Below are positions 1-8,482 of a stretch of DNA of 64,000 nt, in pieces (positions within the stretch are counted from its first letter, which is position 1; every line of letters begins with the position of its first letter). The notes below the pieces were generated by a model that was not told the DNA's origin, did no database searches, and was given only the letters and a program-made list of their open reading frames with translations. The position numbers and the translations under genes are program-made. This DNA comes from Lysobacterales bacterium (lineage in GTDB: Bacteria; Pseudomonadota; Gammaproteobacteria; Xanthomonadales; Ahniellaceae): NCBI GenBank assembly GCA_016182785.1, contig JACPFU010000030.1, forward strand, positions 1-64,000, written 5' to 3'.

Positions 1-52
1 TCTTCGCCAGGTCGATCGCCAACACCTCGAATTTTGCCGTACGCTCTTTCAT
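1..52 (-). mobile_element. Start of an IS110-like transposase (cut by window edge)
   Basis: Reading the minus strand from the ATG at 52, seventeen codons give MKERTAKFEVLAIDLAK and then leave the window. The AIDLAK stretch looks like the N-terminal beta-strand carrying the first catalytic Asp of IS110-family DEDD transposases. Only the extreme N-terminus is visible, so the family call rests on one motif. It could be another RNase H-fold protein. No terminal repeats can be judged; IS110 elements usually lack them. Confidence 0.45.
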
Positions 53-171
53 GGGCCCGCCCCTCGCTGTCGTTGGTCCTCATTGGATACCACCGTGGCG
101 CGAATGACGCCTCGGCGAGGGGCGAGTCCATCCAATTACGCTTGGTGCGAATCCCCAACATCGCCGCATCT

Positions 172-196
172 GTAGGGGCAACCCCCCGTGGTTGCC
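172..196. repeat. Single arm of a GTAGGGGC palindromic repeat
   Basis: Positions 172-196 read GTAGGGGC followed by a hairpin: GGCAACC (177-183), loop CCCCGT, GGTTGCC (190-196). The same sequence recurs, inverted, as the right arm of each doublet at 42107-42186 and 42267-42346. It is a REP-like dispersed element lying between the transposase edge and the nucleotidyltransferase gene. Confidence 0.75.
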
Positions 197-274
197 TGCA
201 TTCGGCACATCGTGGCGTCGTATTCTGCGGTCGGTACGCGGTAGCGCCGATTTGGCGGCAGCGCTCCGCTCTGG

Positions 275-1363
275 ATGCAAGGAGACCTCGACTTGGTAGT
301 GGATCGAGCAGCGCTGGCGGCGGTACTGCGTGGGACAGCGTGGCCCGAGGGCGATGCGGTGGCCGCGTGGTTTGCGCTGGCCGAGGCCGAGGGCGTGGCG
401 GTGCCGTTCGCGCGCGGCGCGCTGCAACAGACGGATGCGCAGTGGCACGCACCGGCGCGTTTGGCGCTGCAGGCGGAGACGGCGCGCGAACTGCTGTTTG
501 CGGCCAGCGAGCAGCGCGCGCTGGCGGCGTTGGCGCAGTCGGGCCTGCGCGTGCTGGTGCTGAAGGGCGCGGCGCTGGCGCGCTGGTTGTATGCCGATCC
601 GAGCGCACGGCCGCGCGGCGATCTCGATGTGTTGTTGTCCGACCAGGCCGCCGTGCCCGACTGCACTCGTGCCTTGGCGGCGGCTGGCTATGCGGCAAGT
701 GGTTACGCGGTGCTGCCGCCGAGTTTCGAGACCAGCCTGGTGCGTCACGGTGCGAGCATGGCCCACGTTGTCGATGTGCATTGGCGGCTGGCGAACCACA
801 TCGTGTTCGCCGACTGTTTCAGCTTCGAGGAGCTGTACGCCGACAGCGTGCCCTTGCCCGGGTTCCCGGCGCTGCGGCGGCTGTCGGCGGTGCACGCGCT
901 GCTGCACGCCTGCCTGCACCGCGTCTCGAACCTGCGCCTGGTGGATGGCGACCGTCTGGTCTGGCTGGCCGACATCGACCTGCTGGCGCGGGTGTTCACC
1001 GCGGCGGATTGGCTGCGCTTCGAACAACTGGCGATTGAGCGCGGCGTCGCCGGGCCCTGCGCGGCGGCACTGGCCGCAAGCGCCGCTGCGTTCGCCACGC
1101 CGCTCGACGCAGCCCGCAGCGCACGCCTTGTCGCCGCAGCCGGCAACGAACGCTTCGACATGGCCCGAGCCGGCAGCGCCTGGTACTACTTCCGATGGAC
1201 GCTGCGCCTGCAGCCCTGGCCGCAGCGAGCGCGCTTCCTGTGGCGCAAGGCCTTCCCCGGCTTCGACTACATGCGCGACCAGTACGGCGTGCAGCGCCCG
1301 TCGCAGTTGCCACTGGCCTACCTGCGACGAGCGCTGGTGGTGCTGCGGCGGTTTGTCGGGTAG
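275..1363 (+). CDS. Nucleotidyltransferase family protein (NTP_transf_5-like) of a RiPP-type cluster
   Basis: 362 residues from the ATG at 275. A LKGAALARWLY stretch followed by PRGDLDVLL around residues 95-120 matches the uncharacterised nucleotidyltransferase family (PF14907-like), where the paired Asp residues of GDLDV would bind metal. Such proteins often sit beside lasso-peptide B1/B2 genes, as here (B2, PqqD-like protein and ABC exporter follow). The start is uncertain: no ribosome site precedes 275, whereas AAGGAG at 279-284 lies 8 bases before an in-frame TTG at 293, which may be the real start. The role in peptide maturation is inferred from context; the substrate is unknown. Confidence 0.7.
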   Translation: MQGDLDLVVDRAALAAVLRGTAWPEGDAVAAWFALAEAEGVAVPFARGALQQTDAQWHAPARLALQAETARELLFAASEQRALAALAQSGLRVLVLKGAALARWLYADPSARPRGDLDVLLSDQAAVPDCTRALAAAGYAASGYAVLPPSFETSLVRHGASMAHVVDVHWRLANHIVFADCFSFEELYADSVPLPGFPALRRLSAVHALLHACLHRVSNLRLVDGDRLVWLADIDLLARVFTAADWLRFEQLAIERGVAGPCAAALAASAAAFATPLDAARSARLVAAAGNERFDMARAGSAWYYFRWTLRLQPWPQRARFLWRKAFPGFDYMRDQYGVQRPSQLPLAYLRRALVVLRRFVG

Positions 1364-1388
1364 TCGGTCGCTTGAGGCTGCTGGTTCC

Positions 1389-1811
1389 TCACTTCAATGC
1401 CACGAAGTCCCGTGCCTCGGCGGCGAGCGGTCGTTGTTCCAGTTCGACCCAGGCGTGCGCGCCGAAGTCCTCCCCCTGCTTGCGCACCCCAAGTTGCAGT
1501 TGCGGATCGAGTCCGCGCCGTCGCAGCAAGGTGTAGACCAGCAACGCCTGGCGCAGGCAGGTGGTGGTCAGCAGCCCGCGGCGACCGGCGATCTCCGCGA
1601 GTTCGGCGAGGCGCCGCGCGGCGGCGTATTCCGCGGCGTCGGCTGCGTGTCGCGATGCGCGCGCGCTGATGCGCTCCAGTGCGCGTCGCGTGCGCACGTA
1701 GCCGAACACCGCGAGTGCGCCATGCACCGCCGGCAGCGCCAGCACGAGCCCGAGGAATTGCGCGCGCTCGCGCCCGGTCAGCGCCAGCCAGCCGCGCAGC
1801 CGCGTGCCCAT
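1389..1811 (-). CDS. Lasso peptide biosynthesis B2-like protease (transglutaminase-like fold)
   Basis: 140 residues. The C-terminal half carries TTCLRQALLVYTLLRRRG, then HAWVEL: the Cys and His (and a later acidic residue) of the Transglut_core3/B2 family, which cleaves leader peptides from RiPP precursors. The N-terminal 50 residues hold a hydrophobic helix (FLGLVLALPAVHGALAVFGYV) typical of proteobacterial B2 proteins. The ATG (1809-1811) directly abuts the TGA of the PqqD-like gene (1812-1814), so the two are probably translationally coupled. It converges on the nucleotidyltransferase gene with a 25-base gap. No precursor peptide or asparagine-synthetase-like cyclase is visible. Confidence 0.8.
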   Translation of the reverse strand: MGTRLRGWLALTGRERAQFLGLVLALPAVHGALAVFGYVRTRRALERISARASRHAADAAEYAAARRLAELAEIAGRRGLLTTTCLRQALLVYTLLRRRGLDPQLQLGVRKQGEDFGAHAWVELEQRPLAAEARDFVALK

Positions 1812-2108
1812 TCAGTCGATCCGGACCAGGCCGGAATCGCGCAGTTGCATCGCCAGCGCCAGCAGGTCGCTGCCGATGCGCTCCGCGTCGGCGTCGTACT
1901 CGGCGACCAGGGTGTCGCAAATCGCCTGCAGCCGCGCGCCCTCGCCGATCAGCTGCCAGATGCGCGTGCCGACCGGATTCAAACCGAAGTAGGTCTCGCT
2001 GGCGAGATCGAGCAGCACCGCTTCGCCGCCCACTTCCTGGAACACCACATCATCGCGGCGATGGATGGATTGGGCGAGCGTGATCGATTCGGCGGGCATG
2101 TCGGGCAT
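1812..2108 (-). CDS. PqqD family peptide-recognition protein (lasso B1-like)
   Basis: 98 residues from the ATG at 2108 (a second ATG at 2099 is possible). The order VVFQEVGGEAVLLDLASETYFGLNPVGTRIWQLI is the PqqD/RRE signature: beta-strands, the (Y)FGLNPVG..IW turn and a helical C-terminus. RRE proteins bind the leader of a ribosomal peptide and hand it to the maturation enzymes, here presumably the adjoining B2 protease. It is divergent from the ABC exporter with only 38 bases between start codons, so a compact shared control region is likely, although no clear promoter hexamers are seen. Confidence 0.82.
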   Translation of the reverse strand: MPDMPAESITLAQSIHRRDDVVFQEVGGEAVLLDLASETYFGLNPVGTRIWQLIGEGARLQAICDTLVAEYDADAERIGSDLLALAMQLRDSGLVRID

Positions 2109-2146
2109 GATAGCGAACGCGCTTCCGCAGGTTCCGACCCGTCCCG

Positions 2147-3796
2147 ATGTCGACCGAGACCTCCGAACTATCGTTCTTCTCGCGCCTGATCGCACCGTGG
2201 CGGAACGGGCTGCTGGCGGCGGTGTTGCTGGCGTTGTTCGACAGCGTGCTCGCCTTGTCGCTGCCGTGGTTTGCCGGACGCGTGGCCGAGGCGCTGCTGC
2301 AGGCGCGCATCCCCGAGCGTCTGCTGTTGCTGTGGGTGGCCGTGCTCGCGGCGCAGATGCTGCTCGCGATCGGCAACGGGCGCGTGCTCGGCGCACTCGC
2401 GGCGCGGGTGTCGGCGGAACTGGGTACCCGCGTCTACGACCACCTGCAGGGCCTGCCGCTGCACTGGCACCAGCAGCGCAAGCGCGGCGAGGTGCTGTCC
2501 CTGCTCGGCCAGGACGTGTGGCGCCTGAGCGCGTTCGTGGTCGGCACCCTGCCGCCGCTGCTGCCGATGCTGATCACCTGCGCCGGCGCGCTGTTCATGC
2601 TGCTCGCGATCGCGCCGCGACTCGGCCTCGCCATCGCGGCCGCGGTGCCGGTCTACGTGCTCGCGCTCAAGCTCGCCGGGCGCCACCTGCGTCCGCTCGC
2701 CGCCGCCCACTACCGCGAGGACGCCGCGCGCTTCGGCATCGCCGAGCAGAACCTGTCGATGCTGGCGCTGATCAAGGCCTATACCCGCGAGCCCGGCGAG
2801 TCGGCGCGCTTCCAGCAGCAGAGCGATACCGTGCGACAACTGCAGCTGCGCCAGCAGCGCGTCGAATCGGTACTGACGCCGCTGGTGCGCTGGCTGACCG
2901 CGACCACGGTCATCGCCCTGCTCTGGCTCGGTGGCCGCAGCATCCAGAACGGCGAGATCGCGGCACCGGAACTCGTGAGCTTGCTGCTCTATGGCCTGTT
3001 GATGACGCAGCCGGTAGCGCAGCTCGCCGGCGTCTATGGCCGTACCCAGGCCGCGCGCGAATCCGCACAGCGACTGCGGGCATTGCTGGCCGAAGCACCC
3101 GAACCCGACGATGGTCGGCGGCGTCTCGAATCGGTGCGCGGCGAGATCGCGTTCGAGCAGATCGCGTTCGCCTATCCCGGGCGCGCGCCGCTCTTTCGCA
3201 ATCTGTCGCTGCACATCGCTGCCGGAGAAACCGTGGCCATCACCGGTGCCAACGGCGCCGGCAAGAGCACGCTCGCGCACCTGCTGCTGCGCTTCGCCGA
3301 CCCGAGCGCCGGGCGCATCACGCTGGATGGGGTCGACCTGCCCGAGCTCGCGCTCGCGAACCTGCGCGGACACATCGGTCTGGTCAGCCAGCACGTGCTG
3401 CTGATGAACGACACGGTGGCGCACAACATCGGCTATGGCCGCATCGACGCCAGTCGCGAGTCGATCGAACGCGCCGCGCGATCGGCGCACGCACATGAGT
3501 TCATCGAGCGATTGCCGCAGGGCTATGACACCGTGATCGGCGACGAGGGCGTGCGCCTGTCCGGCGGGCAGCGCCAGCGCATCGCGCTGGCACGCGCGCT
3601 ACTGAAGGATCCCGCGGTGCTGGTGCTGGACGAGGCCACGGCGATGTTCGACCCCGATGGCGAGCGTGACTTCCTGGCCGAGTGCCACGCCGTGCTGCGC
3701 CATCGCACGGTGCTGTTGATCACGCATCGGCCGGCGAGCCTGGCGCTCGCCGACCGCGTGTTGAAGCTGGAGGACGGCGCGTTGCGCGCCGCGTGA
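2147..3796 (+). CDS. ABC transporter, fused permease and ATPase (peptide exporter type)
   Basis: 549 residues with an N-terminal six-helix ABC_membrane domain (about 1-310) and a C-terminal nucleotide-binding domain. Walker A GANGAGKS lies at about 367-374, the Q-loop at LVSQHV, the signature LSGGQ at about 471-475, Walker B VLVLDEA at about 491-497 and the switch His in LLITHRPAS. No N-terminal peptidase domain is present, so leader removal would fall to the B2 protein encoded divergently. It corresponds to the D component of lasso clusters by position; other peptide or lipid substrates cannot be excluded. Its TGA (3794-3796) directly abuts the stop of the convergent lipoprotein gene. Confidence 0.85.
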   Translation: MSTETSELSFFSRLIAPWRNGLLAAVLLALFDSVLALSLPWFAGRVAEALLQARIPERLLLLWVAVLAAQMLLAIGNGRVLGALAARVSAELGTRVYDHLQGLPLHWHQQRKRGEVLSLLGQDVWRLSAFVVGTLPPLLPMLITCAGALFMLLAIAPRLGLAIAAAVPVYVLALKLAGRHLRPLAAAHYREDAARFGIAEQNLSMLALIKAYTREPGESARFQQQSDTVRQLQLRQQRVESVLTPLVRWLTATTVIALLWLGGRSIQNGEIAAPELVSLLLYGLLMTQPVAQLAGVYGRTQAARESAQRLRALLAEAPEPDDGRRRLESVRGEIAFEQIAFAYPGRAPLFRNLSLHIAAGETVAITGANGAGKSTLAHLLLRFADPSAGRITLDGVDLPELALANLRGHIGLVSQHVLLMNDTVAHNIGYGRIDASRESIERAARSAHAHEFIERLPQGYDTVIGDEGVRLSGGQRQRIALARALLKDPAVLVLDEATAMFDPDGERDFLAECHAVLRHRTVLLITHRPASLALADRVLKLEDGALRAA

Positions 3797-5215
3797 TCAG
3801 TCGTCGTCGCGGACGATGCGTTCCAGCTGGCCGCGCGAGGCGCGGTTGCCGCCGTCGTCCGACGAGGAGGACGAGGAGCTGTCGCTGCGGCTCGGCGGAT
3901 CGTAGCTCGGCGCCGAACGCGGCTCGCTGCGTTCGAAGCTGGGCATGCTGCGCTGCGGCCGTTCGTAGCTCGGTTCGCTGCGCTCGAATGCCGGCTCGCT
4001 GCGCTGCGGGCGTTCGTAGCTTGGCTCGGCGCGCTGGAACACCGGTTCGCTGCGCTCGATCGACCGTGAATAGCTCCGCTCAATGGGCGCGCTCGGCTGG
4101 TAGGTCTCGTGCTGCTCGACATTGCGGTTGCGCTGGATCTCGCGCGTGCGCGATTCGTACTGCGGCTGCGGCGTGCTCGGCGCGATCGTGCCGCGCCCGC
4201 CGCGGTAGTAGCGGTCTTCGCTGACGTTGGTCGAGTCCGAGGTGTCGAACTCGCGCTCGTCGCGAATGCGGCTGCGCTCGCTGGCGCGGTCGTAGCTGCG
4301 CGTGTTCGGCGCCGGTGCCACGTAGCCGTCGCTGCGCGGCATTTCGCGCTGATAGCCGCGCGAGGTGCGCGTCTGCGTGGCGTTTTGGTCCGGGTAGGAC
4401 GAAGCGCCACCGCGGGTATCGACGCCACGGCCGTACGGGTCGCGGGTCGGTCCCGTGGGCGCATCCTGTCCGATGAACCCACGGTAGTTGCGGCCGTCGG
4501 GGCCATAGGGCTGCGTGTTCCAGTCGCGCGTGCCGCGCTCGAACGGCAAGGTGCCGCCGCGCGAATGCAGCTGGCGCGCCTGCAGCGGATCGACGATGGA
4601 GCCGGGCTGGGCGGACGCGCCGTAGTAGGTCTGCGCGGCGCCGCGTGCACCGGTGATGCGCGCGAGGTACTGGGCCTCGTTGCGCGCGCTGCCATAGCGC
4701 GGCAGATAGTGATCGCCGTAGTAGCGCTGGCGGCTGGCGGCGCGGTCGCGGCCGTAGTCCCACCAGTCGTAGTAGTGGTCGGCGTAACTGTGCCGGTACG
4801 GCGCATAGGCCTGGTAGTAGGGCCAGCTGTACCAGCCGACGTTCAGGCCGAAGTAGGTGCGCGGGAACAAGGTGACGCCGTAGTAGAAGCCCGGGCTCCA
4901 GTAAGGGTCGTAGTAGTAGCGATAGGTCGGCCACAGCGCCGAGTAGTAGTGGCTGTAGACCAGGTAGTCCGGGCCGTAGCTGTAGCCCTGGACCGGATAG
5001 CGATAGGCCGCGGAGCCGTAGCCGGCGCCGTACTGGCGGCTGTAGTAGTGGCGATTGCCGTACCGGTCGTAGTAGTAGCGCTCGCCCTGGTAGGAGTCGT
5101 CGTAGCGATCGTCGTAATAGCCGTCGCGGTCGTAGTACGCGTAGTCGTCGTAGGTTACGCAGCCACCGAGCAGGCTGGAGACGGCGATCAGGGCAAGGGC
5201 GGCAAGACGTTTCAT
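3797..5215 (-). CDS. Tyr-rich lipoprotein with degenerate C-terminal ERSEP repeats
   Basis: 472 residues from the ATG at 5215. Signal peptide with lipobox LGGC (16-19) predicts outer- or inner-membrane lipidation at Cys19. Residues 20-170 are extremely Tyr/Asp/Arg rich, with many YY pairs. The middle is low-complexity and Arg/Gly/Thr rich. Residues about 388-435 carry a degenerate repeat built on ERSEP and SYERPQRS, followed by a seven-Ser tract. I recognise no enzyme domain. The composition suggests an extended, disordered surface or periplasmic protein. An open frame extends upstream of the chosen start but lacks the signal peptide, so 5215 is preferred. Confidence 0.75.
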   Translation of the reverse strand: MKRLAALALIAVSSLLGGCVTYDDYAYYDRDGYYDDRYDDSYQGERYYYDRYGNRHYYSRQYGAGYGSAAYRYPVQGYSYGPDYLVYSHYYSALWPTYRYYYDPYWSPGFYYGVTLFPRTYFGLNVGWYSWPYYQAYAPYRHSYADHYYDWWDYGRDRAASRQRYYGDHYLPRYGSARNEAQYLARITGARGAAQTYYGASAQPGSIVDPLQARQLHSRGGTLPFERGTRDWNTQPYGPDGRNYRGFIGQDAPTGPTRDPYGRGVDTRGGASSYPDQNATQTRTSRGYQREMPRSDGYVAPAPNTRSYDRASERSRIRDEREFDTSDSTNVSEDRYYRGGRGTIAPSTPQPQYESRTREIQRNRNVEQHETYQPSAPIERSYSRSIERSEPVFQRAEPSYERPQRSEPAFERSEPSYERPQRSMPSFERSEPRSAPSYDPPSRSDSSSSSSSDDGGNRASRGQLERIVRDDD

Positions 5216-5372
5216 GGCAATCCCCGTGGTGTGCGCGGTGAGTGTGGCGCAACGCAGTGAATTCATCCTGAACTTTTCCGGCGTCGGCCACCGCCGTTCA
5301 GCACCGCGTGCGCTTGCCGGCGCGCAATGCTGGCGCCAGCATCCCCACTTCGCCGTCCGGAGGTACCTGGCC

Positions 5373-5909
5373 ATGACGCTGACGCTTGCTCCCGACTGGC
5401 AGACCAACCAGTGGTTCAACTCGCCGCCGCTGCACCTGAGTGCGTTGCGCGGCCGCGTCGTCGTGCTGGAAGTGTTCCAGATGCTGTGCCCGGGCTGCGT
5501 CTCGCATGCGCTGCCGCAGGCGCTGGAGATCGCGCAGACGTTCCGGGCCGAGGATGTCGCGGTGATCGGCCTGCACAGCGTGTTCGAGCATCACGCGGCA
5601 ATGACGCCGGTCGCGCTGGAAGCGTTCCTGCACGAATACCGCATCGGTTTCCCGGTCGGCGTCGATCAGGTGGTCCCGGGCTCGCCGATTCCGGCGACGA
5701 TGCAGGCCTATCGCATGCAGGGCACGCCGACCACGATCCTGATCGACCGCGTCGGCCGCGTGCGCCTGCAGCACTTCGGGCGCCTGCGCGACCTCGCCAT
5801 CGGCGCGCAAGTCGCGGCCCTGGTCGGCGAGGCGCCGCTGATCTCCGGCGCAGCCGGCAGCGCCCCCTCCACCGGCTGCGACGAGCACGGCTGCCCGCTG
5901 CCGGGCTGA
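5373..5909 (+). CDS. Redoxin/thioredoxin-fold protein with CPGC motif
   Basis: 178 residues from the ATG at 5373, preceded by CCGGAGG at a good distance. The pattern is thioredoxin-like: VVVLEVFQMLCPGCVSHALPQ with a CxxC pair around residues 40-43, then a GTPTT cis-proline segment and an IDRVGRVRLQHFG strand. This matches TlpA/AhpC-TSA redoxins. There is no obvious signal peptide, so a cytoplasmic role is likely. The Cys-rich tail (TGCDEHGCPLPG) could bind a metal or form an extra disulphide. Substrate is unknown. It precedes rsmG by 31 bases on the same strand. Confidence 0.75.
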   Translation: MTLTLAPDWQTNQWFNSPPLHLSALRGRVVVLEVFQMLCPGCVSHALPQALEIAQTFRAEDVAVIGLHSVFEHHAAMTPVALEAFLHEYRIGFPVGVDQVVPGSPIPATMQAYRMQGTPTTILIDRVGRVRLQHFGRLRDLAIGAQVAALVGEAPLISGAAGSAPSTGCDEHGCPLPG

Positions 5910-5940
5910 CGCGTCGTCGCGGCGCCGCCATACTGGCGCG

Positions 5941-6585
5941 ATGGAACTCTCGCCTGCGATCGCCGCGCTGCGGCCGAAACTGCTCGATGCGCTGACCGCG
6001 ATGCACCTGCCGCAGGACGACCTGCGCGTGGGCCGCTGGCTCGGGTATCTGGAATTGCTCGCAAAGTGGAACCAGACCTACAACCTGACCGCGATCCGCG
6101 ACCCGGCCGAGATGCTGACCCGGCATCTGCTCGACTCGCTGGCGATGGCCGCGCTGTGGACCGAACCCGAACTCGCCGACATGGGCGCCGGCGCCGGCTT
6201 GCCCGGGCTGCCGCTGGCGATCCTGCATCCCGAGCGCCGCGTGGTACTGATCGAGTCGAATGGCAAGAAGACCCGCTTCATGCGCGAAGTGAAGCGCGTG
6301 CTCGTCCTGGACCAGGTCGAAGTGATCGAAGCCCGCGCCGAGGCATATCGCCCACCCGCTCCGCTCGCCGCCGCCACCGCGCGTGCGGTGGCGCCGGTCT
6401 CCGAGCTCGCCGGCTGGTGCCACGACTGGCTCGCCCCCGGCGGCCGCCTGCTGGCGATGAAGGGCCCGGGATACGCCGAGGAATTGGCGGCCCTTCCGCC
6501 TGGCTACCGCCTTGTCGCCGTGCATCCGCTCACCGTGCCTGGTCTCGACGGGGAACGGGTGCTGGTGGAACTGCGACGGCGCTGA
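5941..6585 (+). CDS. rsmG: 16S rRNA (guanine527-N7)-methyltransferase RsmG
   Basis: 214 residues, the usual length. Shows KWNQTYNLTAIRDP near the N-terminus and the SAM-binding loop DMGAGAGLPGLPLAI followed by the acidic strand end LIESNGKKTRFM. The family methylates N7 of G527 in 16S rRNA using S-adenosylmethionine. The rsmG-parA-parB order seen here is the classic gidB-par arrangement near bacterial origins, but mnmG and the atp operon that usually flank it are not in the window. Confidence 0.93.
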   Translation: MELSPAIAALRPKLLDALTAMHLPQDDLRVGRWLGYLELLAKWNQTYNLTAIRDPAEMLTRHLLDSLAMAALWTEPELADMGAGAGLPGLPLAILHPERRVVLIESNGKKTRFMREVKRVLVLDQVEVIEARAEAYRPPAPLAAATARAVAPVSELAGWCHDWLAPGGRLLAMKGPGYAEELAALPPGYRLVAVHPLTVPGLDGERVLVELRRR

Positions 6586-6619
6586 ACCTTTCCGACCGAC
6601 CCGACCCGGGGCGTTGCCC

Positions 6620-6690
6620 CGGGCTCCCATTCGTGGCGCGCCTTCGGCGCTCGAAGGCGCGGGGCTGCGACCCACCGGTCGCTGCTACAG
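6620..6690. repeat. REP-like palindromic segment upstream of parA
   Basis: The rsmG-parA gap contains GCCCCGGG-type inverted sequences and the small hairpin GCGACC-CACC-GGTCGC ending in GCTGCTACA. Read on the minus strand this begins TGTAGCAGCGACC, resembling the TGTAGGAGCG-type REP elements common in pseudomonads and xanthomonads. Only one copy is seen here, so the assignment is tentative. Confidence 0.4.
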
Positions 6691-6739
6691 GTATCATGCC
6701 CGGCCTTGCGTCCCGCGGCGCGCCTGCCCTGTCCCGTCC

Positions 6740-7534
6740 ATGACCCGCATCATCGCTGTCGCAAACCAGAAGGGTGGCGTCGGCAAGACCACGACGAGCG
6801 TCAACCTCGCGGCGGCCTTGGCCGAGGCGCGACGCAAGGTGCTGTTGATCGATCTCGATCCGCAGGGCAATGCGACGATGGCGAGCGGGGTCGACAAGGC
6901 CACCGCGAAACCGAATGGTTGCGAGGTGCTGCTGGAGGAAGTGCCGCTCGATGCCGCGCTGGTCGCCACGACCGGCGGTTTCGACCTGCTGCCTGGCAGT
7001 GGCGACCTGACCGCGGCCGAAGTCCGCATGATGGACGAGATCGCGCGCGAGACCCGCCTGCGCAGCATTCTCGAACCGATCCGCGACCGCTACCACTTCG
7101 TGCTGATCGACTGCCCGCCTTCGCTCAACCTGCTGACGCTGAACGCGCTCACCGCCGCCGACGGCGTGCTGGTGCCGATGCAGTGCGAGTATTTCGCGCT
7201 CGAAGGCCTGACCGCGCTGCTGAACACGATCAAGGCGGTGAAGACGCGGCTGAATCCGAAGCTCGAGCTCGAAGGCATCCTGCGCACCATGTTCGACCTG
7301 CGCAACAACCTCGGCAACGACGTCTCGAACCAGTTGGTGAAGCACTTCGGCGACAAGGTGTTCCGCACTGTCGTGCCGCGCAATGTGCGCCTGGCGGAAG
7401 CGCCTTCGCACGGCCTGCCGATTTCGATGTATGACCGCGAGTCGCGCGGCGCCATCGCCTATCTCGGCCTGGCCGGGGAAATGCTGCGCCACGAGCGCAC
7501 TGCCAAGCCGGCACCCGCCGGCACGACGAACTGA
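6740..7534 (+). CDS. parA: Chromosome partitioning ATPase ParA (Soj)
   Basis: 264 residues from the ATG at 6740. Deviant Walker A KGGVGKTT at residues 11-18, LLIDLDPQGN (A') and LIDCPPSLNLLT (Walker B) are diagnostic of chromosomal ParA. The ATP-bound dimer coats the nucleoid and is stimulated by ParB bound at parS, moving replicated origins apart. It starts 154 bases after rsmG and is followed 10 bases later by parB. The matching parS sites are near recF (23970-24698). Confidence 0.95.
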   Translation: MTRIIAVANQKGGVGKTTTSVNLAAALAEARRKVLLIDLDPQGNATMASGVDKATAKPNGCEVLLEEVPLDAALVATTGGFDLLPGSGDLTAAEVRMMDEIARETRLRSILEPIRDRYHFVLIDCPPSLNLLTLNALTAADGVLVPMQCEYFALEGLTALLNTIKAVKTRLNPKLELEGILRTMFDLRNNLGNDVSNQLVKHFGDKVFRTVVPRNVRLAEAPSHGLPISMYDRESRGAIAYLGLAGEMLRHERTAKPAPAGTTN

Positions 7535-7544
7535 CGGAGCCCGC

Positions 7545-8429
7545 ATGGCGACCAAGAAACTGCGCGGCCTCGGCCGCGGCCTCGACGCCCTGCTTGGTAT
7601 CGACACCAGCGGCGGCGATGCGAACGAGAGCGCGGGGGGCGGCGAACTGCGCCATCTGCCGGCAAACCAGTTGCAGCCGGGCCGCTACCAGCCGCGCACC
7701 GGCATGGACCCCGAACGACTGGCCGAACTCGCCGAGTCGATCAAGGCCCAGGGCGTGATCCAACCGATCGTGGTGCGCGAGGTCGGTCGCGACCGCTACG
7801 AGATCATCGCCGGCGAACGCCGCTGGCGCGCGGCGCAATTGGCCGGACTGGCCGAGGTGCCGGCGGTCGTGCGCGAAGTGCCGGACCAGGCCGCGATCGC
7901 GATGGCGCTGATCGAGAACATCCAGCGCGAAGACCTGAATCCGTTGGAGGAAGCCGGTGCACTGAAGCGGCTGATCGACGAGTTCACGCTCACCCACCAG
8001 CAGGCCGCGGAAGCGGTCGGCCGCTCGCGCGCGGCGGTGAGCAACCTGCTGCGCCTGCTCGACCTGCCGGAAGCGGTGCGCACCCTGCTCGAGAAACACC
8101 GCCTCGAAATGGGCCACGCGCGTGCGCTGATCACGCTCGCTCCGGCGCGCGCCACCGCGCTCGCGCTGGCCGCGGCCGATGGCGGCTGGAGCGTGCGCGA
8201 GCTCGAAGAGCGCGTGCGCAACGAACAGGCCGCGAAGACCGCAGGCAAGCCCGACGGCAGGAAGAAGCCGGGTGGCGCCGACCCGAACATCACCCGCCTC
8301 GAACAGGACCTGTCCGAGAAGCTGGCGACGCGCGTCGCCATCCAGCACGCGCGCAACGGCCGCGGCAAGCTGGTCATTGCCTACCACTCGCTGGATGAAC
8401 TCGACGGCATCCTCGAACGCATCCGCTGA
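7545..8429 (+). CDS. parB: Chromosome partitioning protein ParB (Spo0J), CTP-dependent clamp
   Basis: 294 residues. LRGLGRGLDALLG at the N-terminus is the ParA-stimulating peptide. LQPGRYQPR, GERRWRA and ENIQREDLNP are the conserved boxes of the ParB/sulfiredoxin CTPase fold. TLTHQQAAEAVGRSRAAVSNLLRLLDLP is the helix-turn-helix that reads parS, and the C-terminal part is the dimer domain. A Lys/Pro-rich linker lies around residue 235. It forms an operon with parA, and its candidate targets are the three GTTCCACGTGGAAC palindromes 16 kb away. Confidence 0.95.
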   Translation: MATKKLRGLGRGLDALLGIDTSGGDANESAGGGELRHLPANQLQPGRYQPRTGMDPERLAELAESIKAQGVIQPIVVREVGRDRYEIIAGERRWRAAQLAGLAEVPAVVREVPDQAAIAMALIENIQREDLNPLEEAGALKRLIDEFTLTHQQAAEAVGRSRAAVSNLLRLLDLPEAVRTLLEKHRLEMGHARALITLAPARATALALAAADGGWSVRELEERVRNEQAAKTAGKPDGRKKPGGADPNITRLEQDLSEKLATRVAIQHARNGRGKLVIAYHSLDELDGILERIR

Positions 8430-8482
8430 GCACGCCGCCGCGTTCGGTGAAAGAATCCGGCCCCTGAGCAGGTCTTGGGGGC

